Assembly: GCA_023014365.1 (NCBI GenBank)
Contig: JAEBUN010000043.1
Coordinates: 1-64,000, forward strand
Length of the DNA stretch: 64,000 nucleotides
Source of the DNA: Lepiota brunneoincarnata
Taxonomy: Eukaryota > Basidiomycota > Agaricomycetes > Agaricales > Agaricaceae
Direction: 5' to 3'
Part shown: positions 19,514 through 29,279 of the stretch, one piece after another
Layout of the letters: each line of letters begins with the position of its first letter
Numbering within the stretch: position 1 is the stretch's first letter
Notes under the pieces: model-generated
The model's input: only the letters and a program-made list of their open reading frames with translations
Told to the model about the DNA's origin: nothing
The model's database searches: none
Position numbers and translations under genes: made by a program

Positions 19514-20769
19514 TGAAAAGGTAGAAACTTTTGTAGGTTTTAATATAGATAGTGGGCTTGTTTTCACTAAGCTTAGCTGCAATTCGAATAAGCTTAAGCT
19601 AATACAAGTGGAATGAGATAGATAATGAACAGTTTTGTCCTTTAGGGTGTTCTGGGGGTGCATTCTGACAGCGAAATTCAAGAGAGTAGTGTTTTTAGAG
19701 GTTAACGAACAGCCATTGAAGTTATCTTAGCCGTACGGTGCAACAATGAAAGGACAATCCCTGTCAATTCAAAGCGCAGGGGTCTCTGGTCTCTGGTCTC
19801 TGGTCTCTGGTCTCTGAACTCTAGGTCTCTGTCTCTGTCTCTGGGTTGGTCAACGACCGAAGAAATCACACTTAACGACGCACACTAAATAGCCCTCTGA
19901 AACTGTTCTTGATCACGGCTCGCAGACTTGCATGTGGAAGCGGGGGTGAGACCTCTTGCTTCTCCACAAACAAGTGCGACCATATTTATATTGTTTAGAT
20001 ACATACGAGAGATAGTAAATATGAAATAGAAAACAATAAGCTTAATTGTTACAGGCACTGTAGAACATTTTGGAAGGTTCGGCAGCATTTCTACCTCACC
20101 CTGGGTTATGGGTTTTTCTCTGATTAACGAATGGCAATCCAGCCAGATGTGTTCCGTGCTCGTCTGCATTATTCTGCGTCCACACAAGCACGTTAAGTTT
20201 CCAGATCAATTATGATTGGAATGTATAGCAGATGGACAATCCCTTGATCCGTTGTAATTAATCTCAGTTAAGCAGTATGCTGAAGTGCTGGGACCCACAA
20301 AGCACTTGTTAATTAGGAGTCTTTGATACTTCTAGGGTTTTGGGCATCGGGTATTGCCTCCCGAACATTGGACATTCCATTCCATGGTCCGGTCATCATT
20401 ATTGAACTTGCTATAGACGTAATATGCCTACAACAGCCACTAGGTACATTCTTTTATGTTCAAACGCATTCAGGTTCATCAGAAAACTGCTTGTAAGGTC
20501 CCTTGATGCGACCGGGGTATACTTGATAGGCTATGTAGAGTCCTGAATCCCTCCAGAGAGCATTCTGATAGCTTGGTTCACTAAGCTTAGTGATAATGAA
20601 CTGGTTTGAACACATCTGAGGCTCAAGTATCCTCAATTTGGTCAAACTGGCTACTACGGGATATAGTACCAATCCTCTATAGAGTTCTTTAATGATATAG
20701 CCAATGATTCTATGTATAGAATTGTTCTGGAGTACAGAATTCATGTATAGGTGTGAAATCGGCATATCA
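19514..20769 (-). repeat. G1 LTR2, shared by copies A and B
   Basis: A complete 1,256-bp LTR, TGAAAAGG...TATCA on the plus strand. It is the 5' LTR of copy A (leader and gag to its left) and the 3' LTR of copy B (antisense gene 1 directly to its right at 20,770). One LTR serving two full internal regions in the same orientation is the signature of a tandem produced by LTR-LTR recombination. TAAGCTTA occurs at 19,568, 19,589, 20,037 and 20,582. Confidence 0.9.
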
Positions 20770-20802
20770 CCGTGAAGCCCAACCCCTTGGCCTTCAACCC
20801 CA

Positions 20803-22403
20803 GTGCCTGCACCAGCACCGAGATGCATCATCTCAATTGCATCACTGTGCAATCCAACTGATGAGAGTTCTGCTGGATTGTCTGCAGAACTTTCATCAGG
20901 TATCCCTGTTGGCAGGCCCTCTGGTGGATTATCCACAGAGGCTTCACCCAGTTCAATGTCGCTGCCCCCTCTTGCTGTCTCTCTGTGCACCCTGGATGGG
21001 GAAGACTCGCTGGTGCTCCCTCCCCTGGGTATTGCATCAGGTTCAGAGGTGCCAGGCCCTTCAACAAACTGCCCCTCCTCCCCGTACTCTCTTCAGCTAC
21101 TTCAACATGTAAGCTCAGTCTTTTCCATGATATATTTGTTCTTTCCGCTGACTTCTGCTTTAGCATGTATACCAGCTGCCCTTAAAGGCAAACAGAAGGC
21201 AAAATCATTGATGCCGCCCCCTACACCTCTGTTCTTGGCAAATTCAAACTTGCCCTCTCATTCCCCAGTCCCTGAGGTCTCCCAAGAAGACCTCCTCAAA
21301 ATCTTTAGTTGGTCCTTCACTCTGGATGAACAAAATGCATTGTCATTGCCCTGGTGCCCAACACCATCACCTCCTCACTTGGCTTGTGCTCCAGTCAAGT
21401 CTCCCCCAAGCCTCATGGGGATTTCCCCTTCTCCAGACTTGGAGCTCCTCTTGGAGCCTTCGCCTGTTCCCCAAGAGCCGGCATTCTCCTTTCAAGATGA
21501 GTTTCTGGCTTTGTCAACCCCTATACCCTCTCACTTGCCTAGCCTGGTAGTTCCAGAGGTCCCTCAGGAGTCCCTCCAGGCTGGCCTGTCGCATCAAAAA
21601 CATGTCCTTTCATCCAAGAAGAGTTCCAACATGTGGATGAAGAAACGCATTCCCCAAGCTCACATTTAGCGCTCTGAGGCTGAGATTATTCGAGAGTATG
21701 GGTATTGGCACCCTGTCCCACTCTTTAGCAAGGACTTCTCCAAGCTGCTGGCAGTCAGCCAGCTTTTGGTAAAGTCTTCTATATATATATCTCATGTTCT
21801 CTTTACTGACTTTTACTGGTCCAGCTAGTACTTGCCCCCACTTTCCCAGTGCCCTACATGCACCACGTGGAAGTTAGAGTGTGAGCCCTTGGGTCTAGGT
21901 AAAAAGTGTCACAGCTGCGACCTTTATAACTACCCATGCACTTTTGCCAATCACCCACATGTCTCTGCTGGTGTTGCGAATGCCCTGGTCACATCCATGA
22001 TAACCAGTCAATATCGTATGTATCTTTTTTGCTCTCTATTTTCACATTCTTATTTACTTGGCTATTAGACCTGGCTGCCTTTGCTTGGGTTGCCTCCTCC
22101 AGCTTGGTCAGCCTGGAGGCGAACTGCATCGCTTATGAGGCTTTGGCGTTCCACCACCGGCATGTCATTTATCAATTTGTTCAGGAGATGCAAGTGACTT
22201 GGACTACTTTGGAGGGCAATGATGCTGCATTTGTCAAAATGGGCATGGCCGGCTCTCTTGAAGATGTTTGTGCCTTCTTTGAGTTCACTGACCATTTTTT
22301 AGTGGTCCCGACATACAAAGAATTTGAGGAGCTAAAAGCCCTCCTCTTTCTTGCGTTTCCCATGACTCAAGATCCTGAGTCTATTTTAGAGGACCTTCAC
22401 TGA
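20803..22403 (+). pseudogene. G1-B antisense gene 1 (AS1), Zn2Cys6-like cluster
   Basis: The partner of the gene at 8,459-10,512. The first ATG (20,803) is 34 bp inside the LTR2 edge. Introns are about 21,109-21,163, 21,769-21,828 and 22,016-22,068. A Pro/Ser-rich first part (SPSPDLELLLEPSPVPQEP) is followed by YWHPVPLFSKDFSKLLA, then the cysteine cluster CPTCTTWKLEC...CHSCDLYNYPC at 21,850-21,939 with the same CX2CX6CX8CX2CX6C spacing as copy A, then LAAFAWVASSSLVSLEAN to the TGA at 22,403. An in-frame TAG near 21,669, and a frame conflict at intron 1, make it a probable pseudogene. Conservation of all six cysteines in both copies supports a real zinc-binding fold. Confidence 0.6.
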
Positions 22404-22931
22404 TTTCCCCTTCTAGTTTACTTCTTGAATGTAGTATATCATTTTGTCATATATATACCTTTAAATTCATATCTTCTTGTTTCTGGTCTCCTACTGAGTT
22501 AAGCTTAAGACCATCTGAAAGATCCCAAGCTAGGCTCAAGTTTCCAGCTGCCTATTTATTGAGATATCAATGCAGCAATGCGTAGTGACCCAGTCATCCG
22601 CTCCAGGTTTACTTACAAGCCCGAACCAGCCTGTACACAGTGTCTGCAAAAAAAGCTCACATCAATTGTTGAAGCGCCACTTGGGACCCATCTCCCCCTA
22701 GCCAAATTGAAATCAGTGCCCTCACTGTTCCATCAGAATCCCTGTGCACACTGATAACTGTGAGGCCCTGGTGACATGTTACCTAATAAGGCAACTGTGG
22801 TTCAGCCAGTCTGTCAAAGGCTGGCTACTCAAGATTACAGGTTTCCTAGGCCTCTCAGGCCATAAGCTTAGGGTGGAGGGTGCTTTTCATCCACTCACTA
22901 TGATTCATTATTACTGCCAACAGCCTTTTCT

Positions 22932-22938
22932 TATAAAA
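22932..22938 (+). promoter_or_regulatory. TATA box of AS2 (copy B)
   Basis: TATAAAA, 46 bp before the AS2 ATG at 22,984. Sequence and spacing match copy A (11,147-11,153 and 11,199). A TAAGCTTA octamer lies 62 bp further upstream at 22,863. Confidence 0.55.
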
Positions 22939-22983
22939 GCAAGGGAGCAACGTCTCATTCTAGCAGACACTCTTCACAAGAAA

Positions 22984-24329
22984 ATGGCATCTTCTATCCC
23001 TCATCTCCAGGTTGAGCTTGATGATCTCATCAGCAACGCCAAAGGTTGCCTTCAGCATCTGCAAAACAGTCAAGTTGCTTGTCCCCTCATTGAGAAGGCT
23101 CTCCTTGTGTTTGACACCCCTGGGGTATGTCTATTCATTCCATGCCTCTCTTGCCATTTCTTAATCATTCCTAGTCTGCTTATATTGAAGCATTATTGGA
23201 GGATAATGAGGCTATCAAGCTCCATGTCAACCAGGACTACATCTTCCACATCCACAAGCTCTATGAAATTTACCAAAACAACTACCATTTGTCTTATAAG
23301 ATGCCTGCGATCTATAAGGTGCTCTCTGAATGTTGTAGCTGCATTAATTGCATCCGCTCTGAGGAATCCCACAAAACCAGGACCAAAGAGACTCAGCACC
23401 CATTGTCCACAACTGGCTCTACTTCCTCTAATGCTGCCGAAGGCTCTGCTGTCCCCAAACATGTAAGCTTAGCATTTTTTTGGCTCCAATTGTCTTTTCA
23501 TGTATAAGCTTAGCCTTGCAAGGGTTGCAAGGCCCCTGTCTCTGCTGCTGTTGTGGTAGACACCAATACTGAGCCTGCTGAGAGTATGACCAGTGCTTCC
23601 AACTCCCAAGCAACCGGTGCTGACATGGTAATCTAGCTGCTTCTCAACCTATTACATTGGCTGAGATCATCGCTCACCTTCAGGACATGATGGTCAACAA
23701 GGAGGTCTCTCAAGCTATCACCAAAGAGGTTCATGTAGTTTTGCCTTATCGCAAGTGTTGTCTGTCTACTTCCAATGTGGTGCGCCAGCTCTACTCCCCC
23801 TAACCACTGATTCTGACTTCATCCTTGACTAGGAGGTCATTAAAAAGTCCTCCTCATCTAAAGGCACTGTCCATCTTCTTCCCTATTGTCAAGTTCCCAA
23901 TATGAACACTAAACACTGCTGTTATGCCTGGGCTGAACAGGTTCTAGCCAAAGCTAATGCCCATACTGCCAAGTGTGCCTGTACCAAGTCTGCTTCCGAT
24001 GAGCGCACCTTTGCAGGCTTATCTGGTGGGCATTTTCTCACTTCTATTCACTAAGCTTAATGGTTCTGACACTTATCTGGCCAGCTTGTTTGCTCCAGGA
24101 ACTCCAGAACCTCCTGTCTCACTCTCACGATGAGTATGAGTCTGAATCTCCCAGTGATGACACTCAGTTGGTCAAATGCGACCTCAATTTGCTCAGCCAG
24201 GACTTCATTGAGGCTATTCCCTCGCTCAAAGCCAACTTAAAGAGGTTCCAATTCCTCATTCAAGAGTGCATCCATCTCAAAAGCCTTTTGTGCAACCTCT
24301 CTGACTTGGACAAGTCCTCTCCTGCTTAA
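22984..24329 (+). CDS. G1-B antisense gene 2 (AS2), unknown protein
   Basis: Same gene as 11,199-12,545. It starts MASSIPHLQVELDDLISNAK. The introns sit at the same places (after DTPG near 23,124; after PKH at 23,463 with GTAAGCTTAG as the 5' splice site). Later exons read NQDYIFHIHKLYEIYQNNYH and LQELQNLLSHSHDEYESESP, ending SPA plus TAA at 24,327-24,329. One middle segment carries a TAA (CTCCCCCTAACC near 23,800), but it may be intronic. The neighbouring pol gene ends 77 bp away on the other strand, so the two converge. Function unknown. Confidence 0.5.
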
Positions 24330-24405
24330 GCTTAATGCTTTTACAGTCCCTAGGATAGTTTTCCTTCGATAAGTAGATAGTTCTGTCCACAATATCAGGT
24401 TTTTT

Positions 24406-24736
24406 CTATCCTCCCAACTCTTCTGGCTCCCATCTGTCACTAGGCTCATCCTCAGTAGTCTCCTCCAGGGTCTTCAGTCCCTCTGGCAGCAGATCTATCA
24501 ACTCTTGTAACTCTGGCGGCAATGGCATATGTTTCCTGGCTAAGTAGGGAATTACCCTGAATGCCGCCACTTTATTCTGCCATACAGAACCATCCAACTC
24601 TGCCAGGATATAAGATCCTCCCTTTGATTTAGATATGACCACCATGGGTCCTAGATACCTAGGCTTCATCTTCCTGTCTGCCAAGCTCTCTATAGCCATA
24701 TTTCTCACTAATACTAAATCTCCCAGGCCGAAGTGA
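24406..24736 (-). pseudogene. G1-B integrase C-terminus, cut by pogo insertion
   Basis: Minus-strand [20 protein letters not shown] and the tail [19 protein letters not shown] match copy A (12,626-12,950). The frame is cut at 24,738 by the DNA transposon. It resumes at 27,633 for about 55 bp, is cut again by G2-1, and continues at 35,696. Confidence 0.85.
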
Positions 24737-24738
24737 TA

Positions 24739-27632
24739 CAGTGATTGACCGTCACTTGGGACACCACCGTCACTTGGGACAATCAACGATTATACCTCAG
24801 CCACTAGAGCAAATACCTTCAGAAAATCATCAAAAATGTAACCTACCTATATCTATATGAATCCCAAAATTTGTGAGGATTGAAGCTGAGATGAATGAGG
24901 AATGTGTGATTTTCCCCTCAAAACTACCCAAAATGGGCCCAAACAACTTTCGGAGTCAGATCAAATGTCATTTGAATTTGAGAAAATGCTTGTTTTGACC
25001 CACCTTTTGGCTAAGCCTGTAGGTATACATTCAGGCTATTTGTAAATAATATTTGACATGCCCAGGTGCTCAGAGTGTAGTGCTAGCTGACCTTTTTGAG
25101 AGCGTGACTATTCAGCTTAGGTAGAGGCATGCTTGTAAACTCAAAAATCTGTATTCCCCTCCAACCTCTCTTTTGTGGCCATATCCTGACACATATCCTT
25201 CATGGTAGCTCAAGCTGAGTCTGTAGCTCAAAAAAAGCAGAAAGAGCAAGCAGAACTCAACCAAAAACTTGATGCTGCTGCCGCTGCATATAACCAAGAA
25301 AAGCAGGCTATGTCAAAGCCTCAGGGACTTCATTTCTTTGCTGAAGAATTTCAAGTACCACGCAGTAGCCTTGGATGACGTGTAAAAGGGGGGCGGACTC
25401 AAGAGGAATATACCACCTCATTGCAACAACTCAGTTCTACAATGGAACAAGTTCTTGTGGATTTCATCATCCAATCAGCTGATCGTGGACTTCCCTTAAA
25501 TAGAAATCAAGTTGCAGCCACTGCTAATGCACTTGTACAAGAGCTCGAAGGGGAAAGTGGGAAGCCACTTGGAGATAATTGGGTTGAAGGGTTTCGAGAT
25601 TGTCACCACAATGTCCTCCAAATGCACTGGAGCAAATCTCTTGATACTGTCCATGCAAGTGCCCTTACTCCTGAGGCCACATGAGCCTGGTTTGAACTTA
25701 TCAAGACCAACATTGTGGATAATGACATACTGCCAGAGAATATATATGAGATGGATGAGAGTGGGTTCACATGATCACACTCAGGAAAGGAACAAGTATG
25801 GGGACGTCGGGGAACAAAAACTCAGCATAAACAAGGGGGAGCAAATCGAGAAAATGTCACAGCACTAGTCACTATCTGTGCAGATGGCTCTGCACTTGCT
25901 CCAATGATCATATTCAAGGGAAAGAATTTTATGGCAAAATGGAATCAAAGCAATATTGCAGATGCGACGTAAGTCCAAAGTGTCTAATCTAAGAATATCC
26001 CTTAACCTGTAATTAATATTGATCATATCTAGAATTGCGCATTCACCCAATGGCTGGACAGATGGAGAACTTGCCATTGAATGGATGAAATGTCATTTTG
26101 ATCCCCTGACATGAGACAAGGCAGATGGAAGAACTTGAGTTCTAATACTCGATGGCCACAAGTCTCATTATACCCGGGATCTGCTACAACATGCAGTCAA
26201 GAGCAACATAATGATATTGGGATATCCACCACATTGTACCCATGCTCTTCAAGGGCTTGATGTGGTGTGCTTCGCTTGGATGAAGGAAATTTGGAAGGAG
26301 GAACTCAATTGATATGAGAAAGAACATCATGATTCTCTCTCAAAGGTGGACTTTGTCTGTGTCTTTAGAACAGCTTACCTCCATGCATTCACAGCTGAAA
26401 CAATTCAGGCAGCTTTTTCAGCAACCGGTGTTTACCCATTCAATGCGAATATCATTTCCAAACAGCAAATGCAACCTAGCATACCAAAATCTACAAAAGG
26501 TACCTTTCCCCTCCAACAACCATCACCAGTCAGACAAGTAATGGCCGTCTTTCGCAACAACCCTCCCTCGCTGTCAAATGTATCTTCTGAAACCTTGGCA
26601 TTGTCAATTCCAATGTGGAGAACTGCAAGTCCTACCAATTTTACACCTAGGAAACAAGCTCAGATGTTAGCAGAATCACTTTCATCCAGTTCAGCATCAT
26701 ACCTTGTCTCGGACAGTCCATTTAAGTCCAGTCACCCCATCCTTCATCCAATCATTGAACGTCCACCTGAATACCCAGGGCCCAGCTGGGACCTCCCAAA
26801 CATTCATAGGCCACCCAGAGTTCATCGAGCGAGTCAGAGGGCTTGAAGAATGAATTTCTGAACTTGAGGAGGGTCTCAAGTGTGCTCAACAGCACATCAA
26901 GGCTCAGAATCTAATTATCGAGTCAAATCATGCGCAAATGATCATCCAGGACCTCACACTGTGTCAACAAAATCGCGTTTTGAATGTCAAGGAGAACAAG
27001 AAGAAAGAGGACTGGACAGTGTTGTTTCCTAGCAGCAAGGGTAGGGTATTGACCAAATCAGATTTTACCCAGGAGATTGAGCAGTTGACGGAGCGGTTGG
27101 AGTGAGAGGAGAGGGAGAAAAAAGCCCGGGCAGACAAGAGAACTCAGAAGCGAGCCCTGAAGGATACTGTTGAGGCACAATGGAAGGCAGTGAGGCTGGA
27201 ATACCAGAAAGCACAAGAGGAGAATGAAAGAGAGCGGGAGGAGCTCTCAAGGCAGAAGGTACCACAGAAAAACCTTCCAAAGCAGCCTAAATGTGCTACT
27301 AGAGCCGAAATCCAGGCTCTAGTGGAACAGGAGATGGGGATTGGTGAAGGAGAGGCCAGTGGGGATGTTGAGGAGGCAGAAGAGGCTGACTGATAACAGA
27401 GTGTCACACTTTGGTCACACTATCCCAAATGACAGTTTTCGTCAAATTTGAGTGTCAAACTTTCAAAAACATATACCAACAGTTTTCACATTAGGATTTA
27501 TTTTAATGAGCTTCTATGATATAAAGAACACTATTTACTACACATCTGCATAATTTTTATGGTAGCATGGGGCCAACAGCAAGCAGAAAAAAATAATCTC
27601 AATGTGTTGTCCCAAGTGACGGTCGATCACTG
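24739..27632 (+). mobile_element. pogo/Fot1-like DNA transposon in G1-B
   Basis: A 2,894-bp element flanked by the TA target dinucleotide (24,737-24,738 and 27,633-27,634). Copy A has the empty site (GCGATAATC near 12,955). The terminal inverted repeats are 24 bp (24,739-24,762 and 27,609-27,632; CAGTGATTGACCGTCACTTG at the left) with one mismatch. The last 15 bases of the left repeat (ACCGTCACTTGGGAC) recur directly after it. TA target, CAGT ends and a DDE_1-type transposase place it in the Tc1/mariner-pogo group. Confidence 0.93.
25202..27393 (+). pseudogene. pogo-type transposase with C-terminal coiled coil
   Basis: This is the transposase of the element above. It starts MVAQAESVAQKKQKEQ, followed by a CENP-B/psq-like helix-turn-helix region (GLPLNRNQVAATANALVQEL). 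The DDE_1 catalytic core shows D1 in YEMDESGF, D2 in VLILDGHKSHY and D3 in HALQGLDVVCFAWM. A 64-nt intron (25,969-26,032, GTAAGT...CTAG) splits the core. After a frame change near 26,830, a charged helical tail follows (LEEGLKCAQQHIKAQN, KAQEENEREREELSRQ) and ends at 27,393. In-frame TGAs occur at SLG-RVKGG, EAT-AWFEL, GFT-SHSG, PLT-DKADGRT-VLILD and LN-YEKEH, all readable as former CGA. Non-functional. Confidence 0.88.
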
Positions 27633-27692
27633 TAATCTTTTATCTTATGCACTGCTTGTCTGTTCCATCTCCCAAGCCTTGCTAAGCTTAGT

Positions 27693-28112
27693 TGTTACCT
27701 GGGTTAGGGGTTCACTCTTGAGTAGCACAGCGTTCAACACAGGATGTCTATACAGACTTGGTCCTGCCCTACTAGGCGTGACTTGGAGATGATGGAGTAC
27801 TATAGTCCAGCCAGTTTTAAGGGCAAAGAGGTATAGGAGGCAAGAACTTTATAACTACTAAGATAAGGATACAAGGGTATGGATAGTATCCTTATATACT
27901 ACTATGTGTGGCTATGCTCCTACTATATATATCTGGACCCAGGTAAGGTGAGTCATATCCTTATCTATCTAAGTATAGATTGTTCTGATAGGTACTTCTG
28001 ATTGTCTCAGGATGACAGGTCTTCTATCTATTTATATACTTTGGGTGCTTCTGATAAGAGTTCCTTCTGGTGAGGCTTCTGATAAGGGGGTTTAAGGGGA
28101 CTTCTGATAACA
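27693..28112 (-). repeat. G2-1 3' LTR
   Basis: A 420-bp LTR, TGTTACCTGGG to CTGATAACA. The minus strand just before it reads AATGGGGTAA, a short polypurine-type tract. Confidence 0.9.
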
Positions 28113-28316
28113 TTACCCCATTTCTAAGGTTATATTCCACTATAACCGTTTACGTCTTTTCCTTCTGTTGTGTTTGAGTGGAGTTTTAGAAGTCTCCTAC
28201 TGGTTCTCCACACATGTTAGACATGGTGATGTTATCATATCCATCAGTCGAAGTCATCTTCTTCAGGGTATTCGAGTCCTGAGTATTGGTAATGGAGCAA
28301 TGGGGTGGTTTGGGGT

Positions 28317-29217
28317 TCAAGTTGCCATAGGTCTGTTATAAGGTGTATGTCTTGTTCCTTTTGAAGGGCATTCAGTTTGTTTGTGGTGCAGGTTGGAATA
28401 CTCCGCAGTGTGGGCATCTATACTTGATGCAGTCATATGAATAATGGCCTGGGGTGTATTGTTTGCAACCAAGGCAGGCGAATTGGGGGCAGTCCATGGC
28501 CCAGTGTCTGGTTTGTTTGCATTGAATGCATTGAGATCTGTTGTTGGGTTTAGGGTTTGGAATTTGTTGAATGGGAGTGGGGGAGTTCTGTATTGGGGTT
28601 GGTTTGGTGGTATTTTTACGGAAGGGGTTGTTATTTCCGACAGGATTCTTTCTTCCCAATGTGGGAGTTGGGGTGTTTTTGTTGGTGGGGGGTACCACAT
28701 TGGTTTGTTTCTTTCTTGGCATTTGGGACATGAGTCCTTGGCGAGTGAGGAGGAATGCCTCGTAGTTTTCAGTCCACTTTCGTTGGGTGTGGAAGGCATC
28801 ATGGAGGAGTTTTGTTTGTTTGATGTGATAGGATATAGTTTGACCACACCTCTTGGTCGTAATCGCTGATGGGGGTGTTGTTGACTTTGTTGGTGAGGAA
28901 TTGGGTAGATGCAATGGTGAATAAGTCTTCTACACTGGTTGTGACTGGTTCTATGTTCTTTACTCCCATTGTATGGAAGTTGATGGGTAAGATGGCTACT
29001 GGTTCTGGTTCAGGGTGTAGTGTTGGGGTTGGGGGTTTCGTCTCTGATGTTGAGGAAGGTATTGGAGGGTGTGAATGGACATGGCCTTGGGATTGGAGTT
29101 GGGGAGTTTCTTTCAATGTTGGGATTGTCGATGATGACAACTGAGGAGGTGGTGGAGGAAGAGGAGAAGGGGGGAGTAGATTGGGGGTGGACTGAGGTCG
29201 AGGTTGTTCATGGACAT
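28317..29217 (-). pseudogene. G2-1 ORF3: zinc-knuckle protein downstream of pol
   Basis: The minus-strand ATG is at 29,217 (MSMNNLDLSP). A Pro-rich part is followed by two knuckle-like blocks: CIQCKQTRHWAMDC (CX2CX4HX4C) and CLGCKQYTPGHYSYDC, then CPHC. A second minus-strand frame is open over the same bases (28,317-28,847). This ORF lies between the chromodomain and the 3' LTR and is present in all three G2 copies. The role is unknown; RNA binding or a nucleocapsid-like role is inferred from the knuckles. This copy has a frame change after the CPHC block compared with the other two. Confidence 0.65.
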
Positions 29218-29279
29218 TTTTGAGTGCGTTTGGTGGTAGAGTGAAGTTGCTTCTGGTAGGTTCTGGGTAGTTCCTGGTT

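Larger units (their letters stand above)
795..20769 (-). mobile_element. Ty3/gypsy element G1, copy A, with nested insertions
   Basis: This is an LTR retrotransposon on the minus strand. The 5' LTR is LTR2 (19,514-20,769), followed by leader, gag (19,208 to 17,466), protease and pol (to 12,626). Then come two genes on the opposite strand (8,459-12,545) and the 3' LTR, LTR1 (795-8,458). The order protease, RT, RNase H, integrase is that of Ty3/gypsy. I see no chromodomain. Without its insertions (C1 1,539-7,242; S1 7,566-8,214; S2 9,067-9,764) the element is about 12.9 kb, large for a fungal gypsy element because of the antisense block. It shares LTR2 with copy B. In-frame stops and frameshifts make this copy inactive. 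Confidence 0.85.
795..20769. repeat. dispersed palindromic octamer TAAGCTTA in G1-A (26 perfect copies)
   Basis: Start positions read from the sequence are 849, 869, 1363, 8271, 8518, 11078, 11679, 11720, 12267, 12543, 13756, 13921, 14114, 14167, 14707, 15901, 15958, 16277, 16398, 17555, 17627, 19077, 19568, 19589, 20037 and 20582. About half extend to the decamer CTAAGCTTAG. The sites occur in LTRs, in antisense-gene introns and in gag-pol coding sequence on the other strand, so neither codon bias nor splice signals alone explains them. Two coincide with 5' splice sites (GTAAGCTTAG at 8,517 and 11,678) and one with a 3' splice site (ending 11,728). Random expectation is about 0.2 per 12.9 kb. 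I did not find the octamer in C1-specific sequence, G2, the pogo element or C2. Confidence 0.85.
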
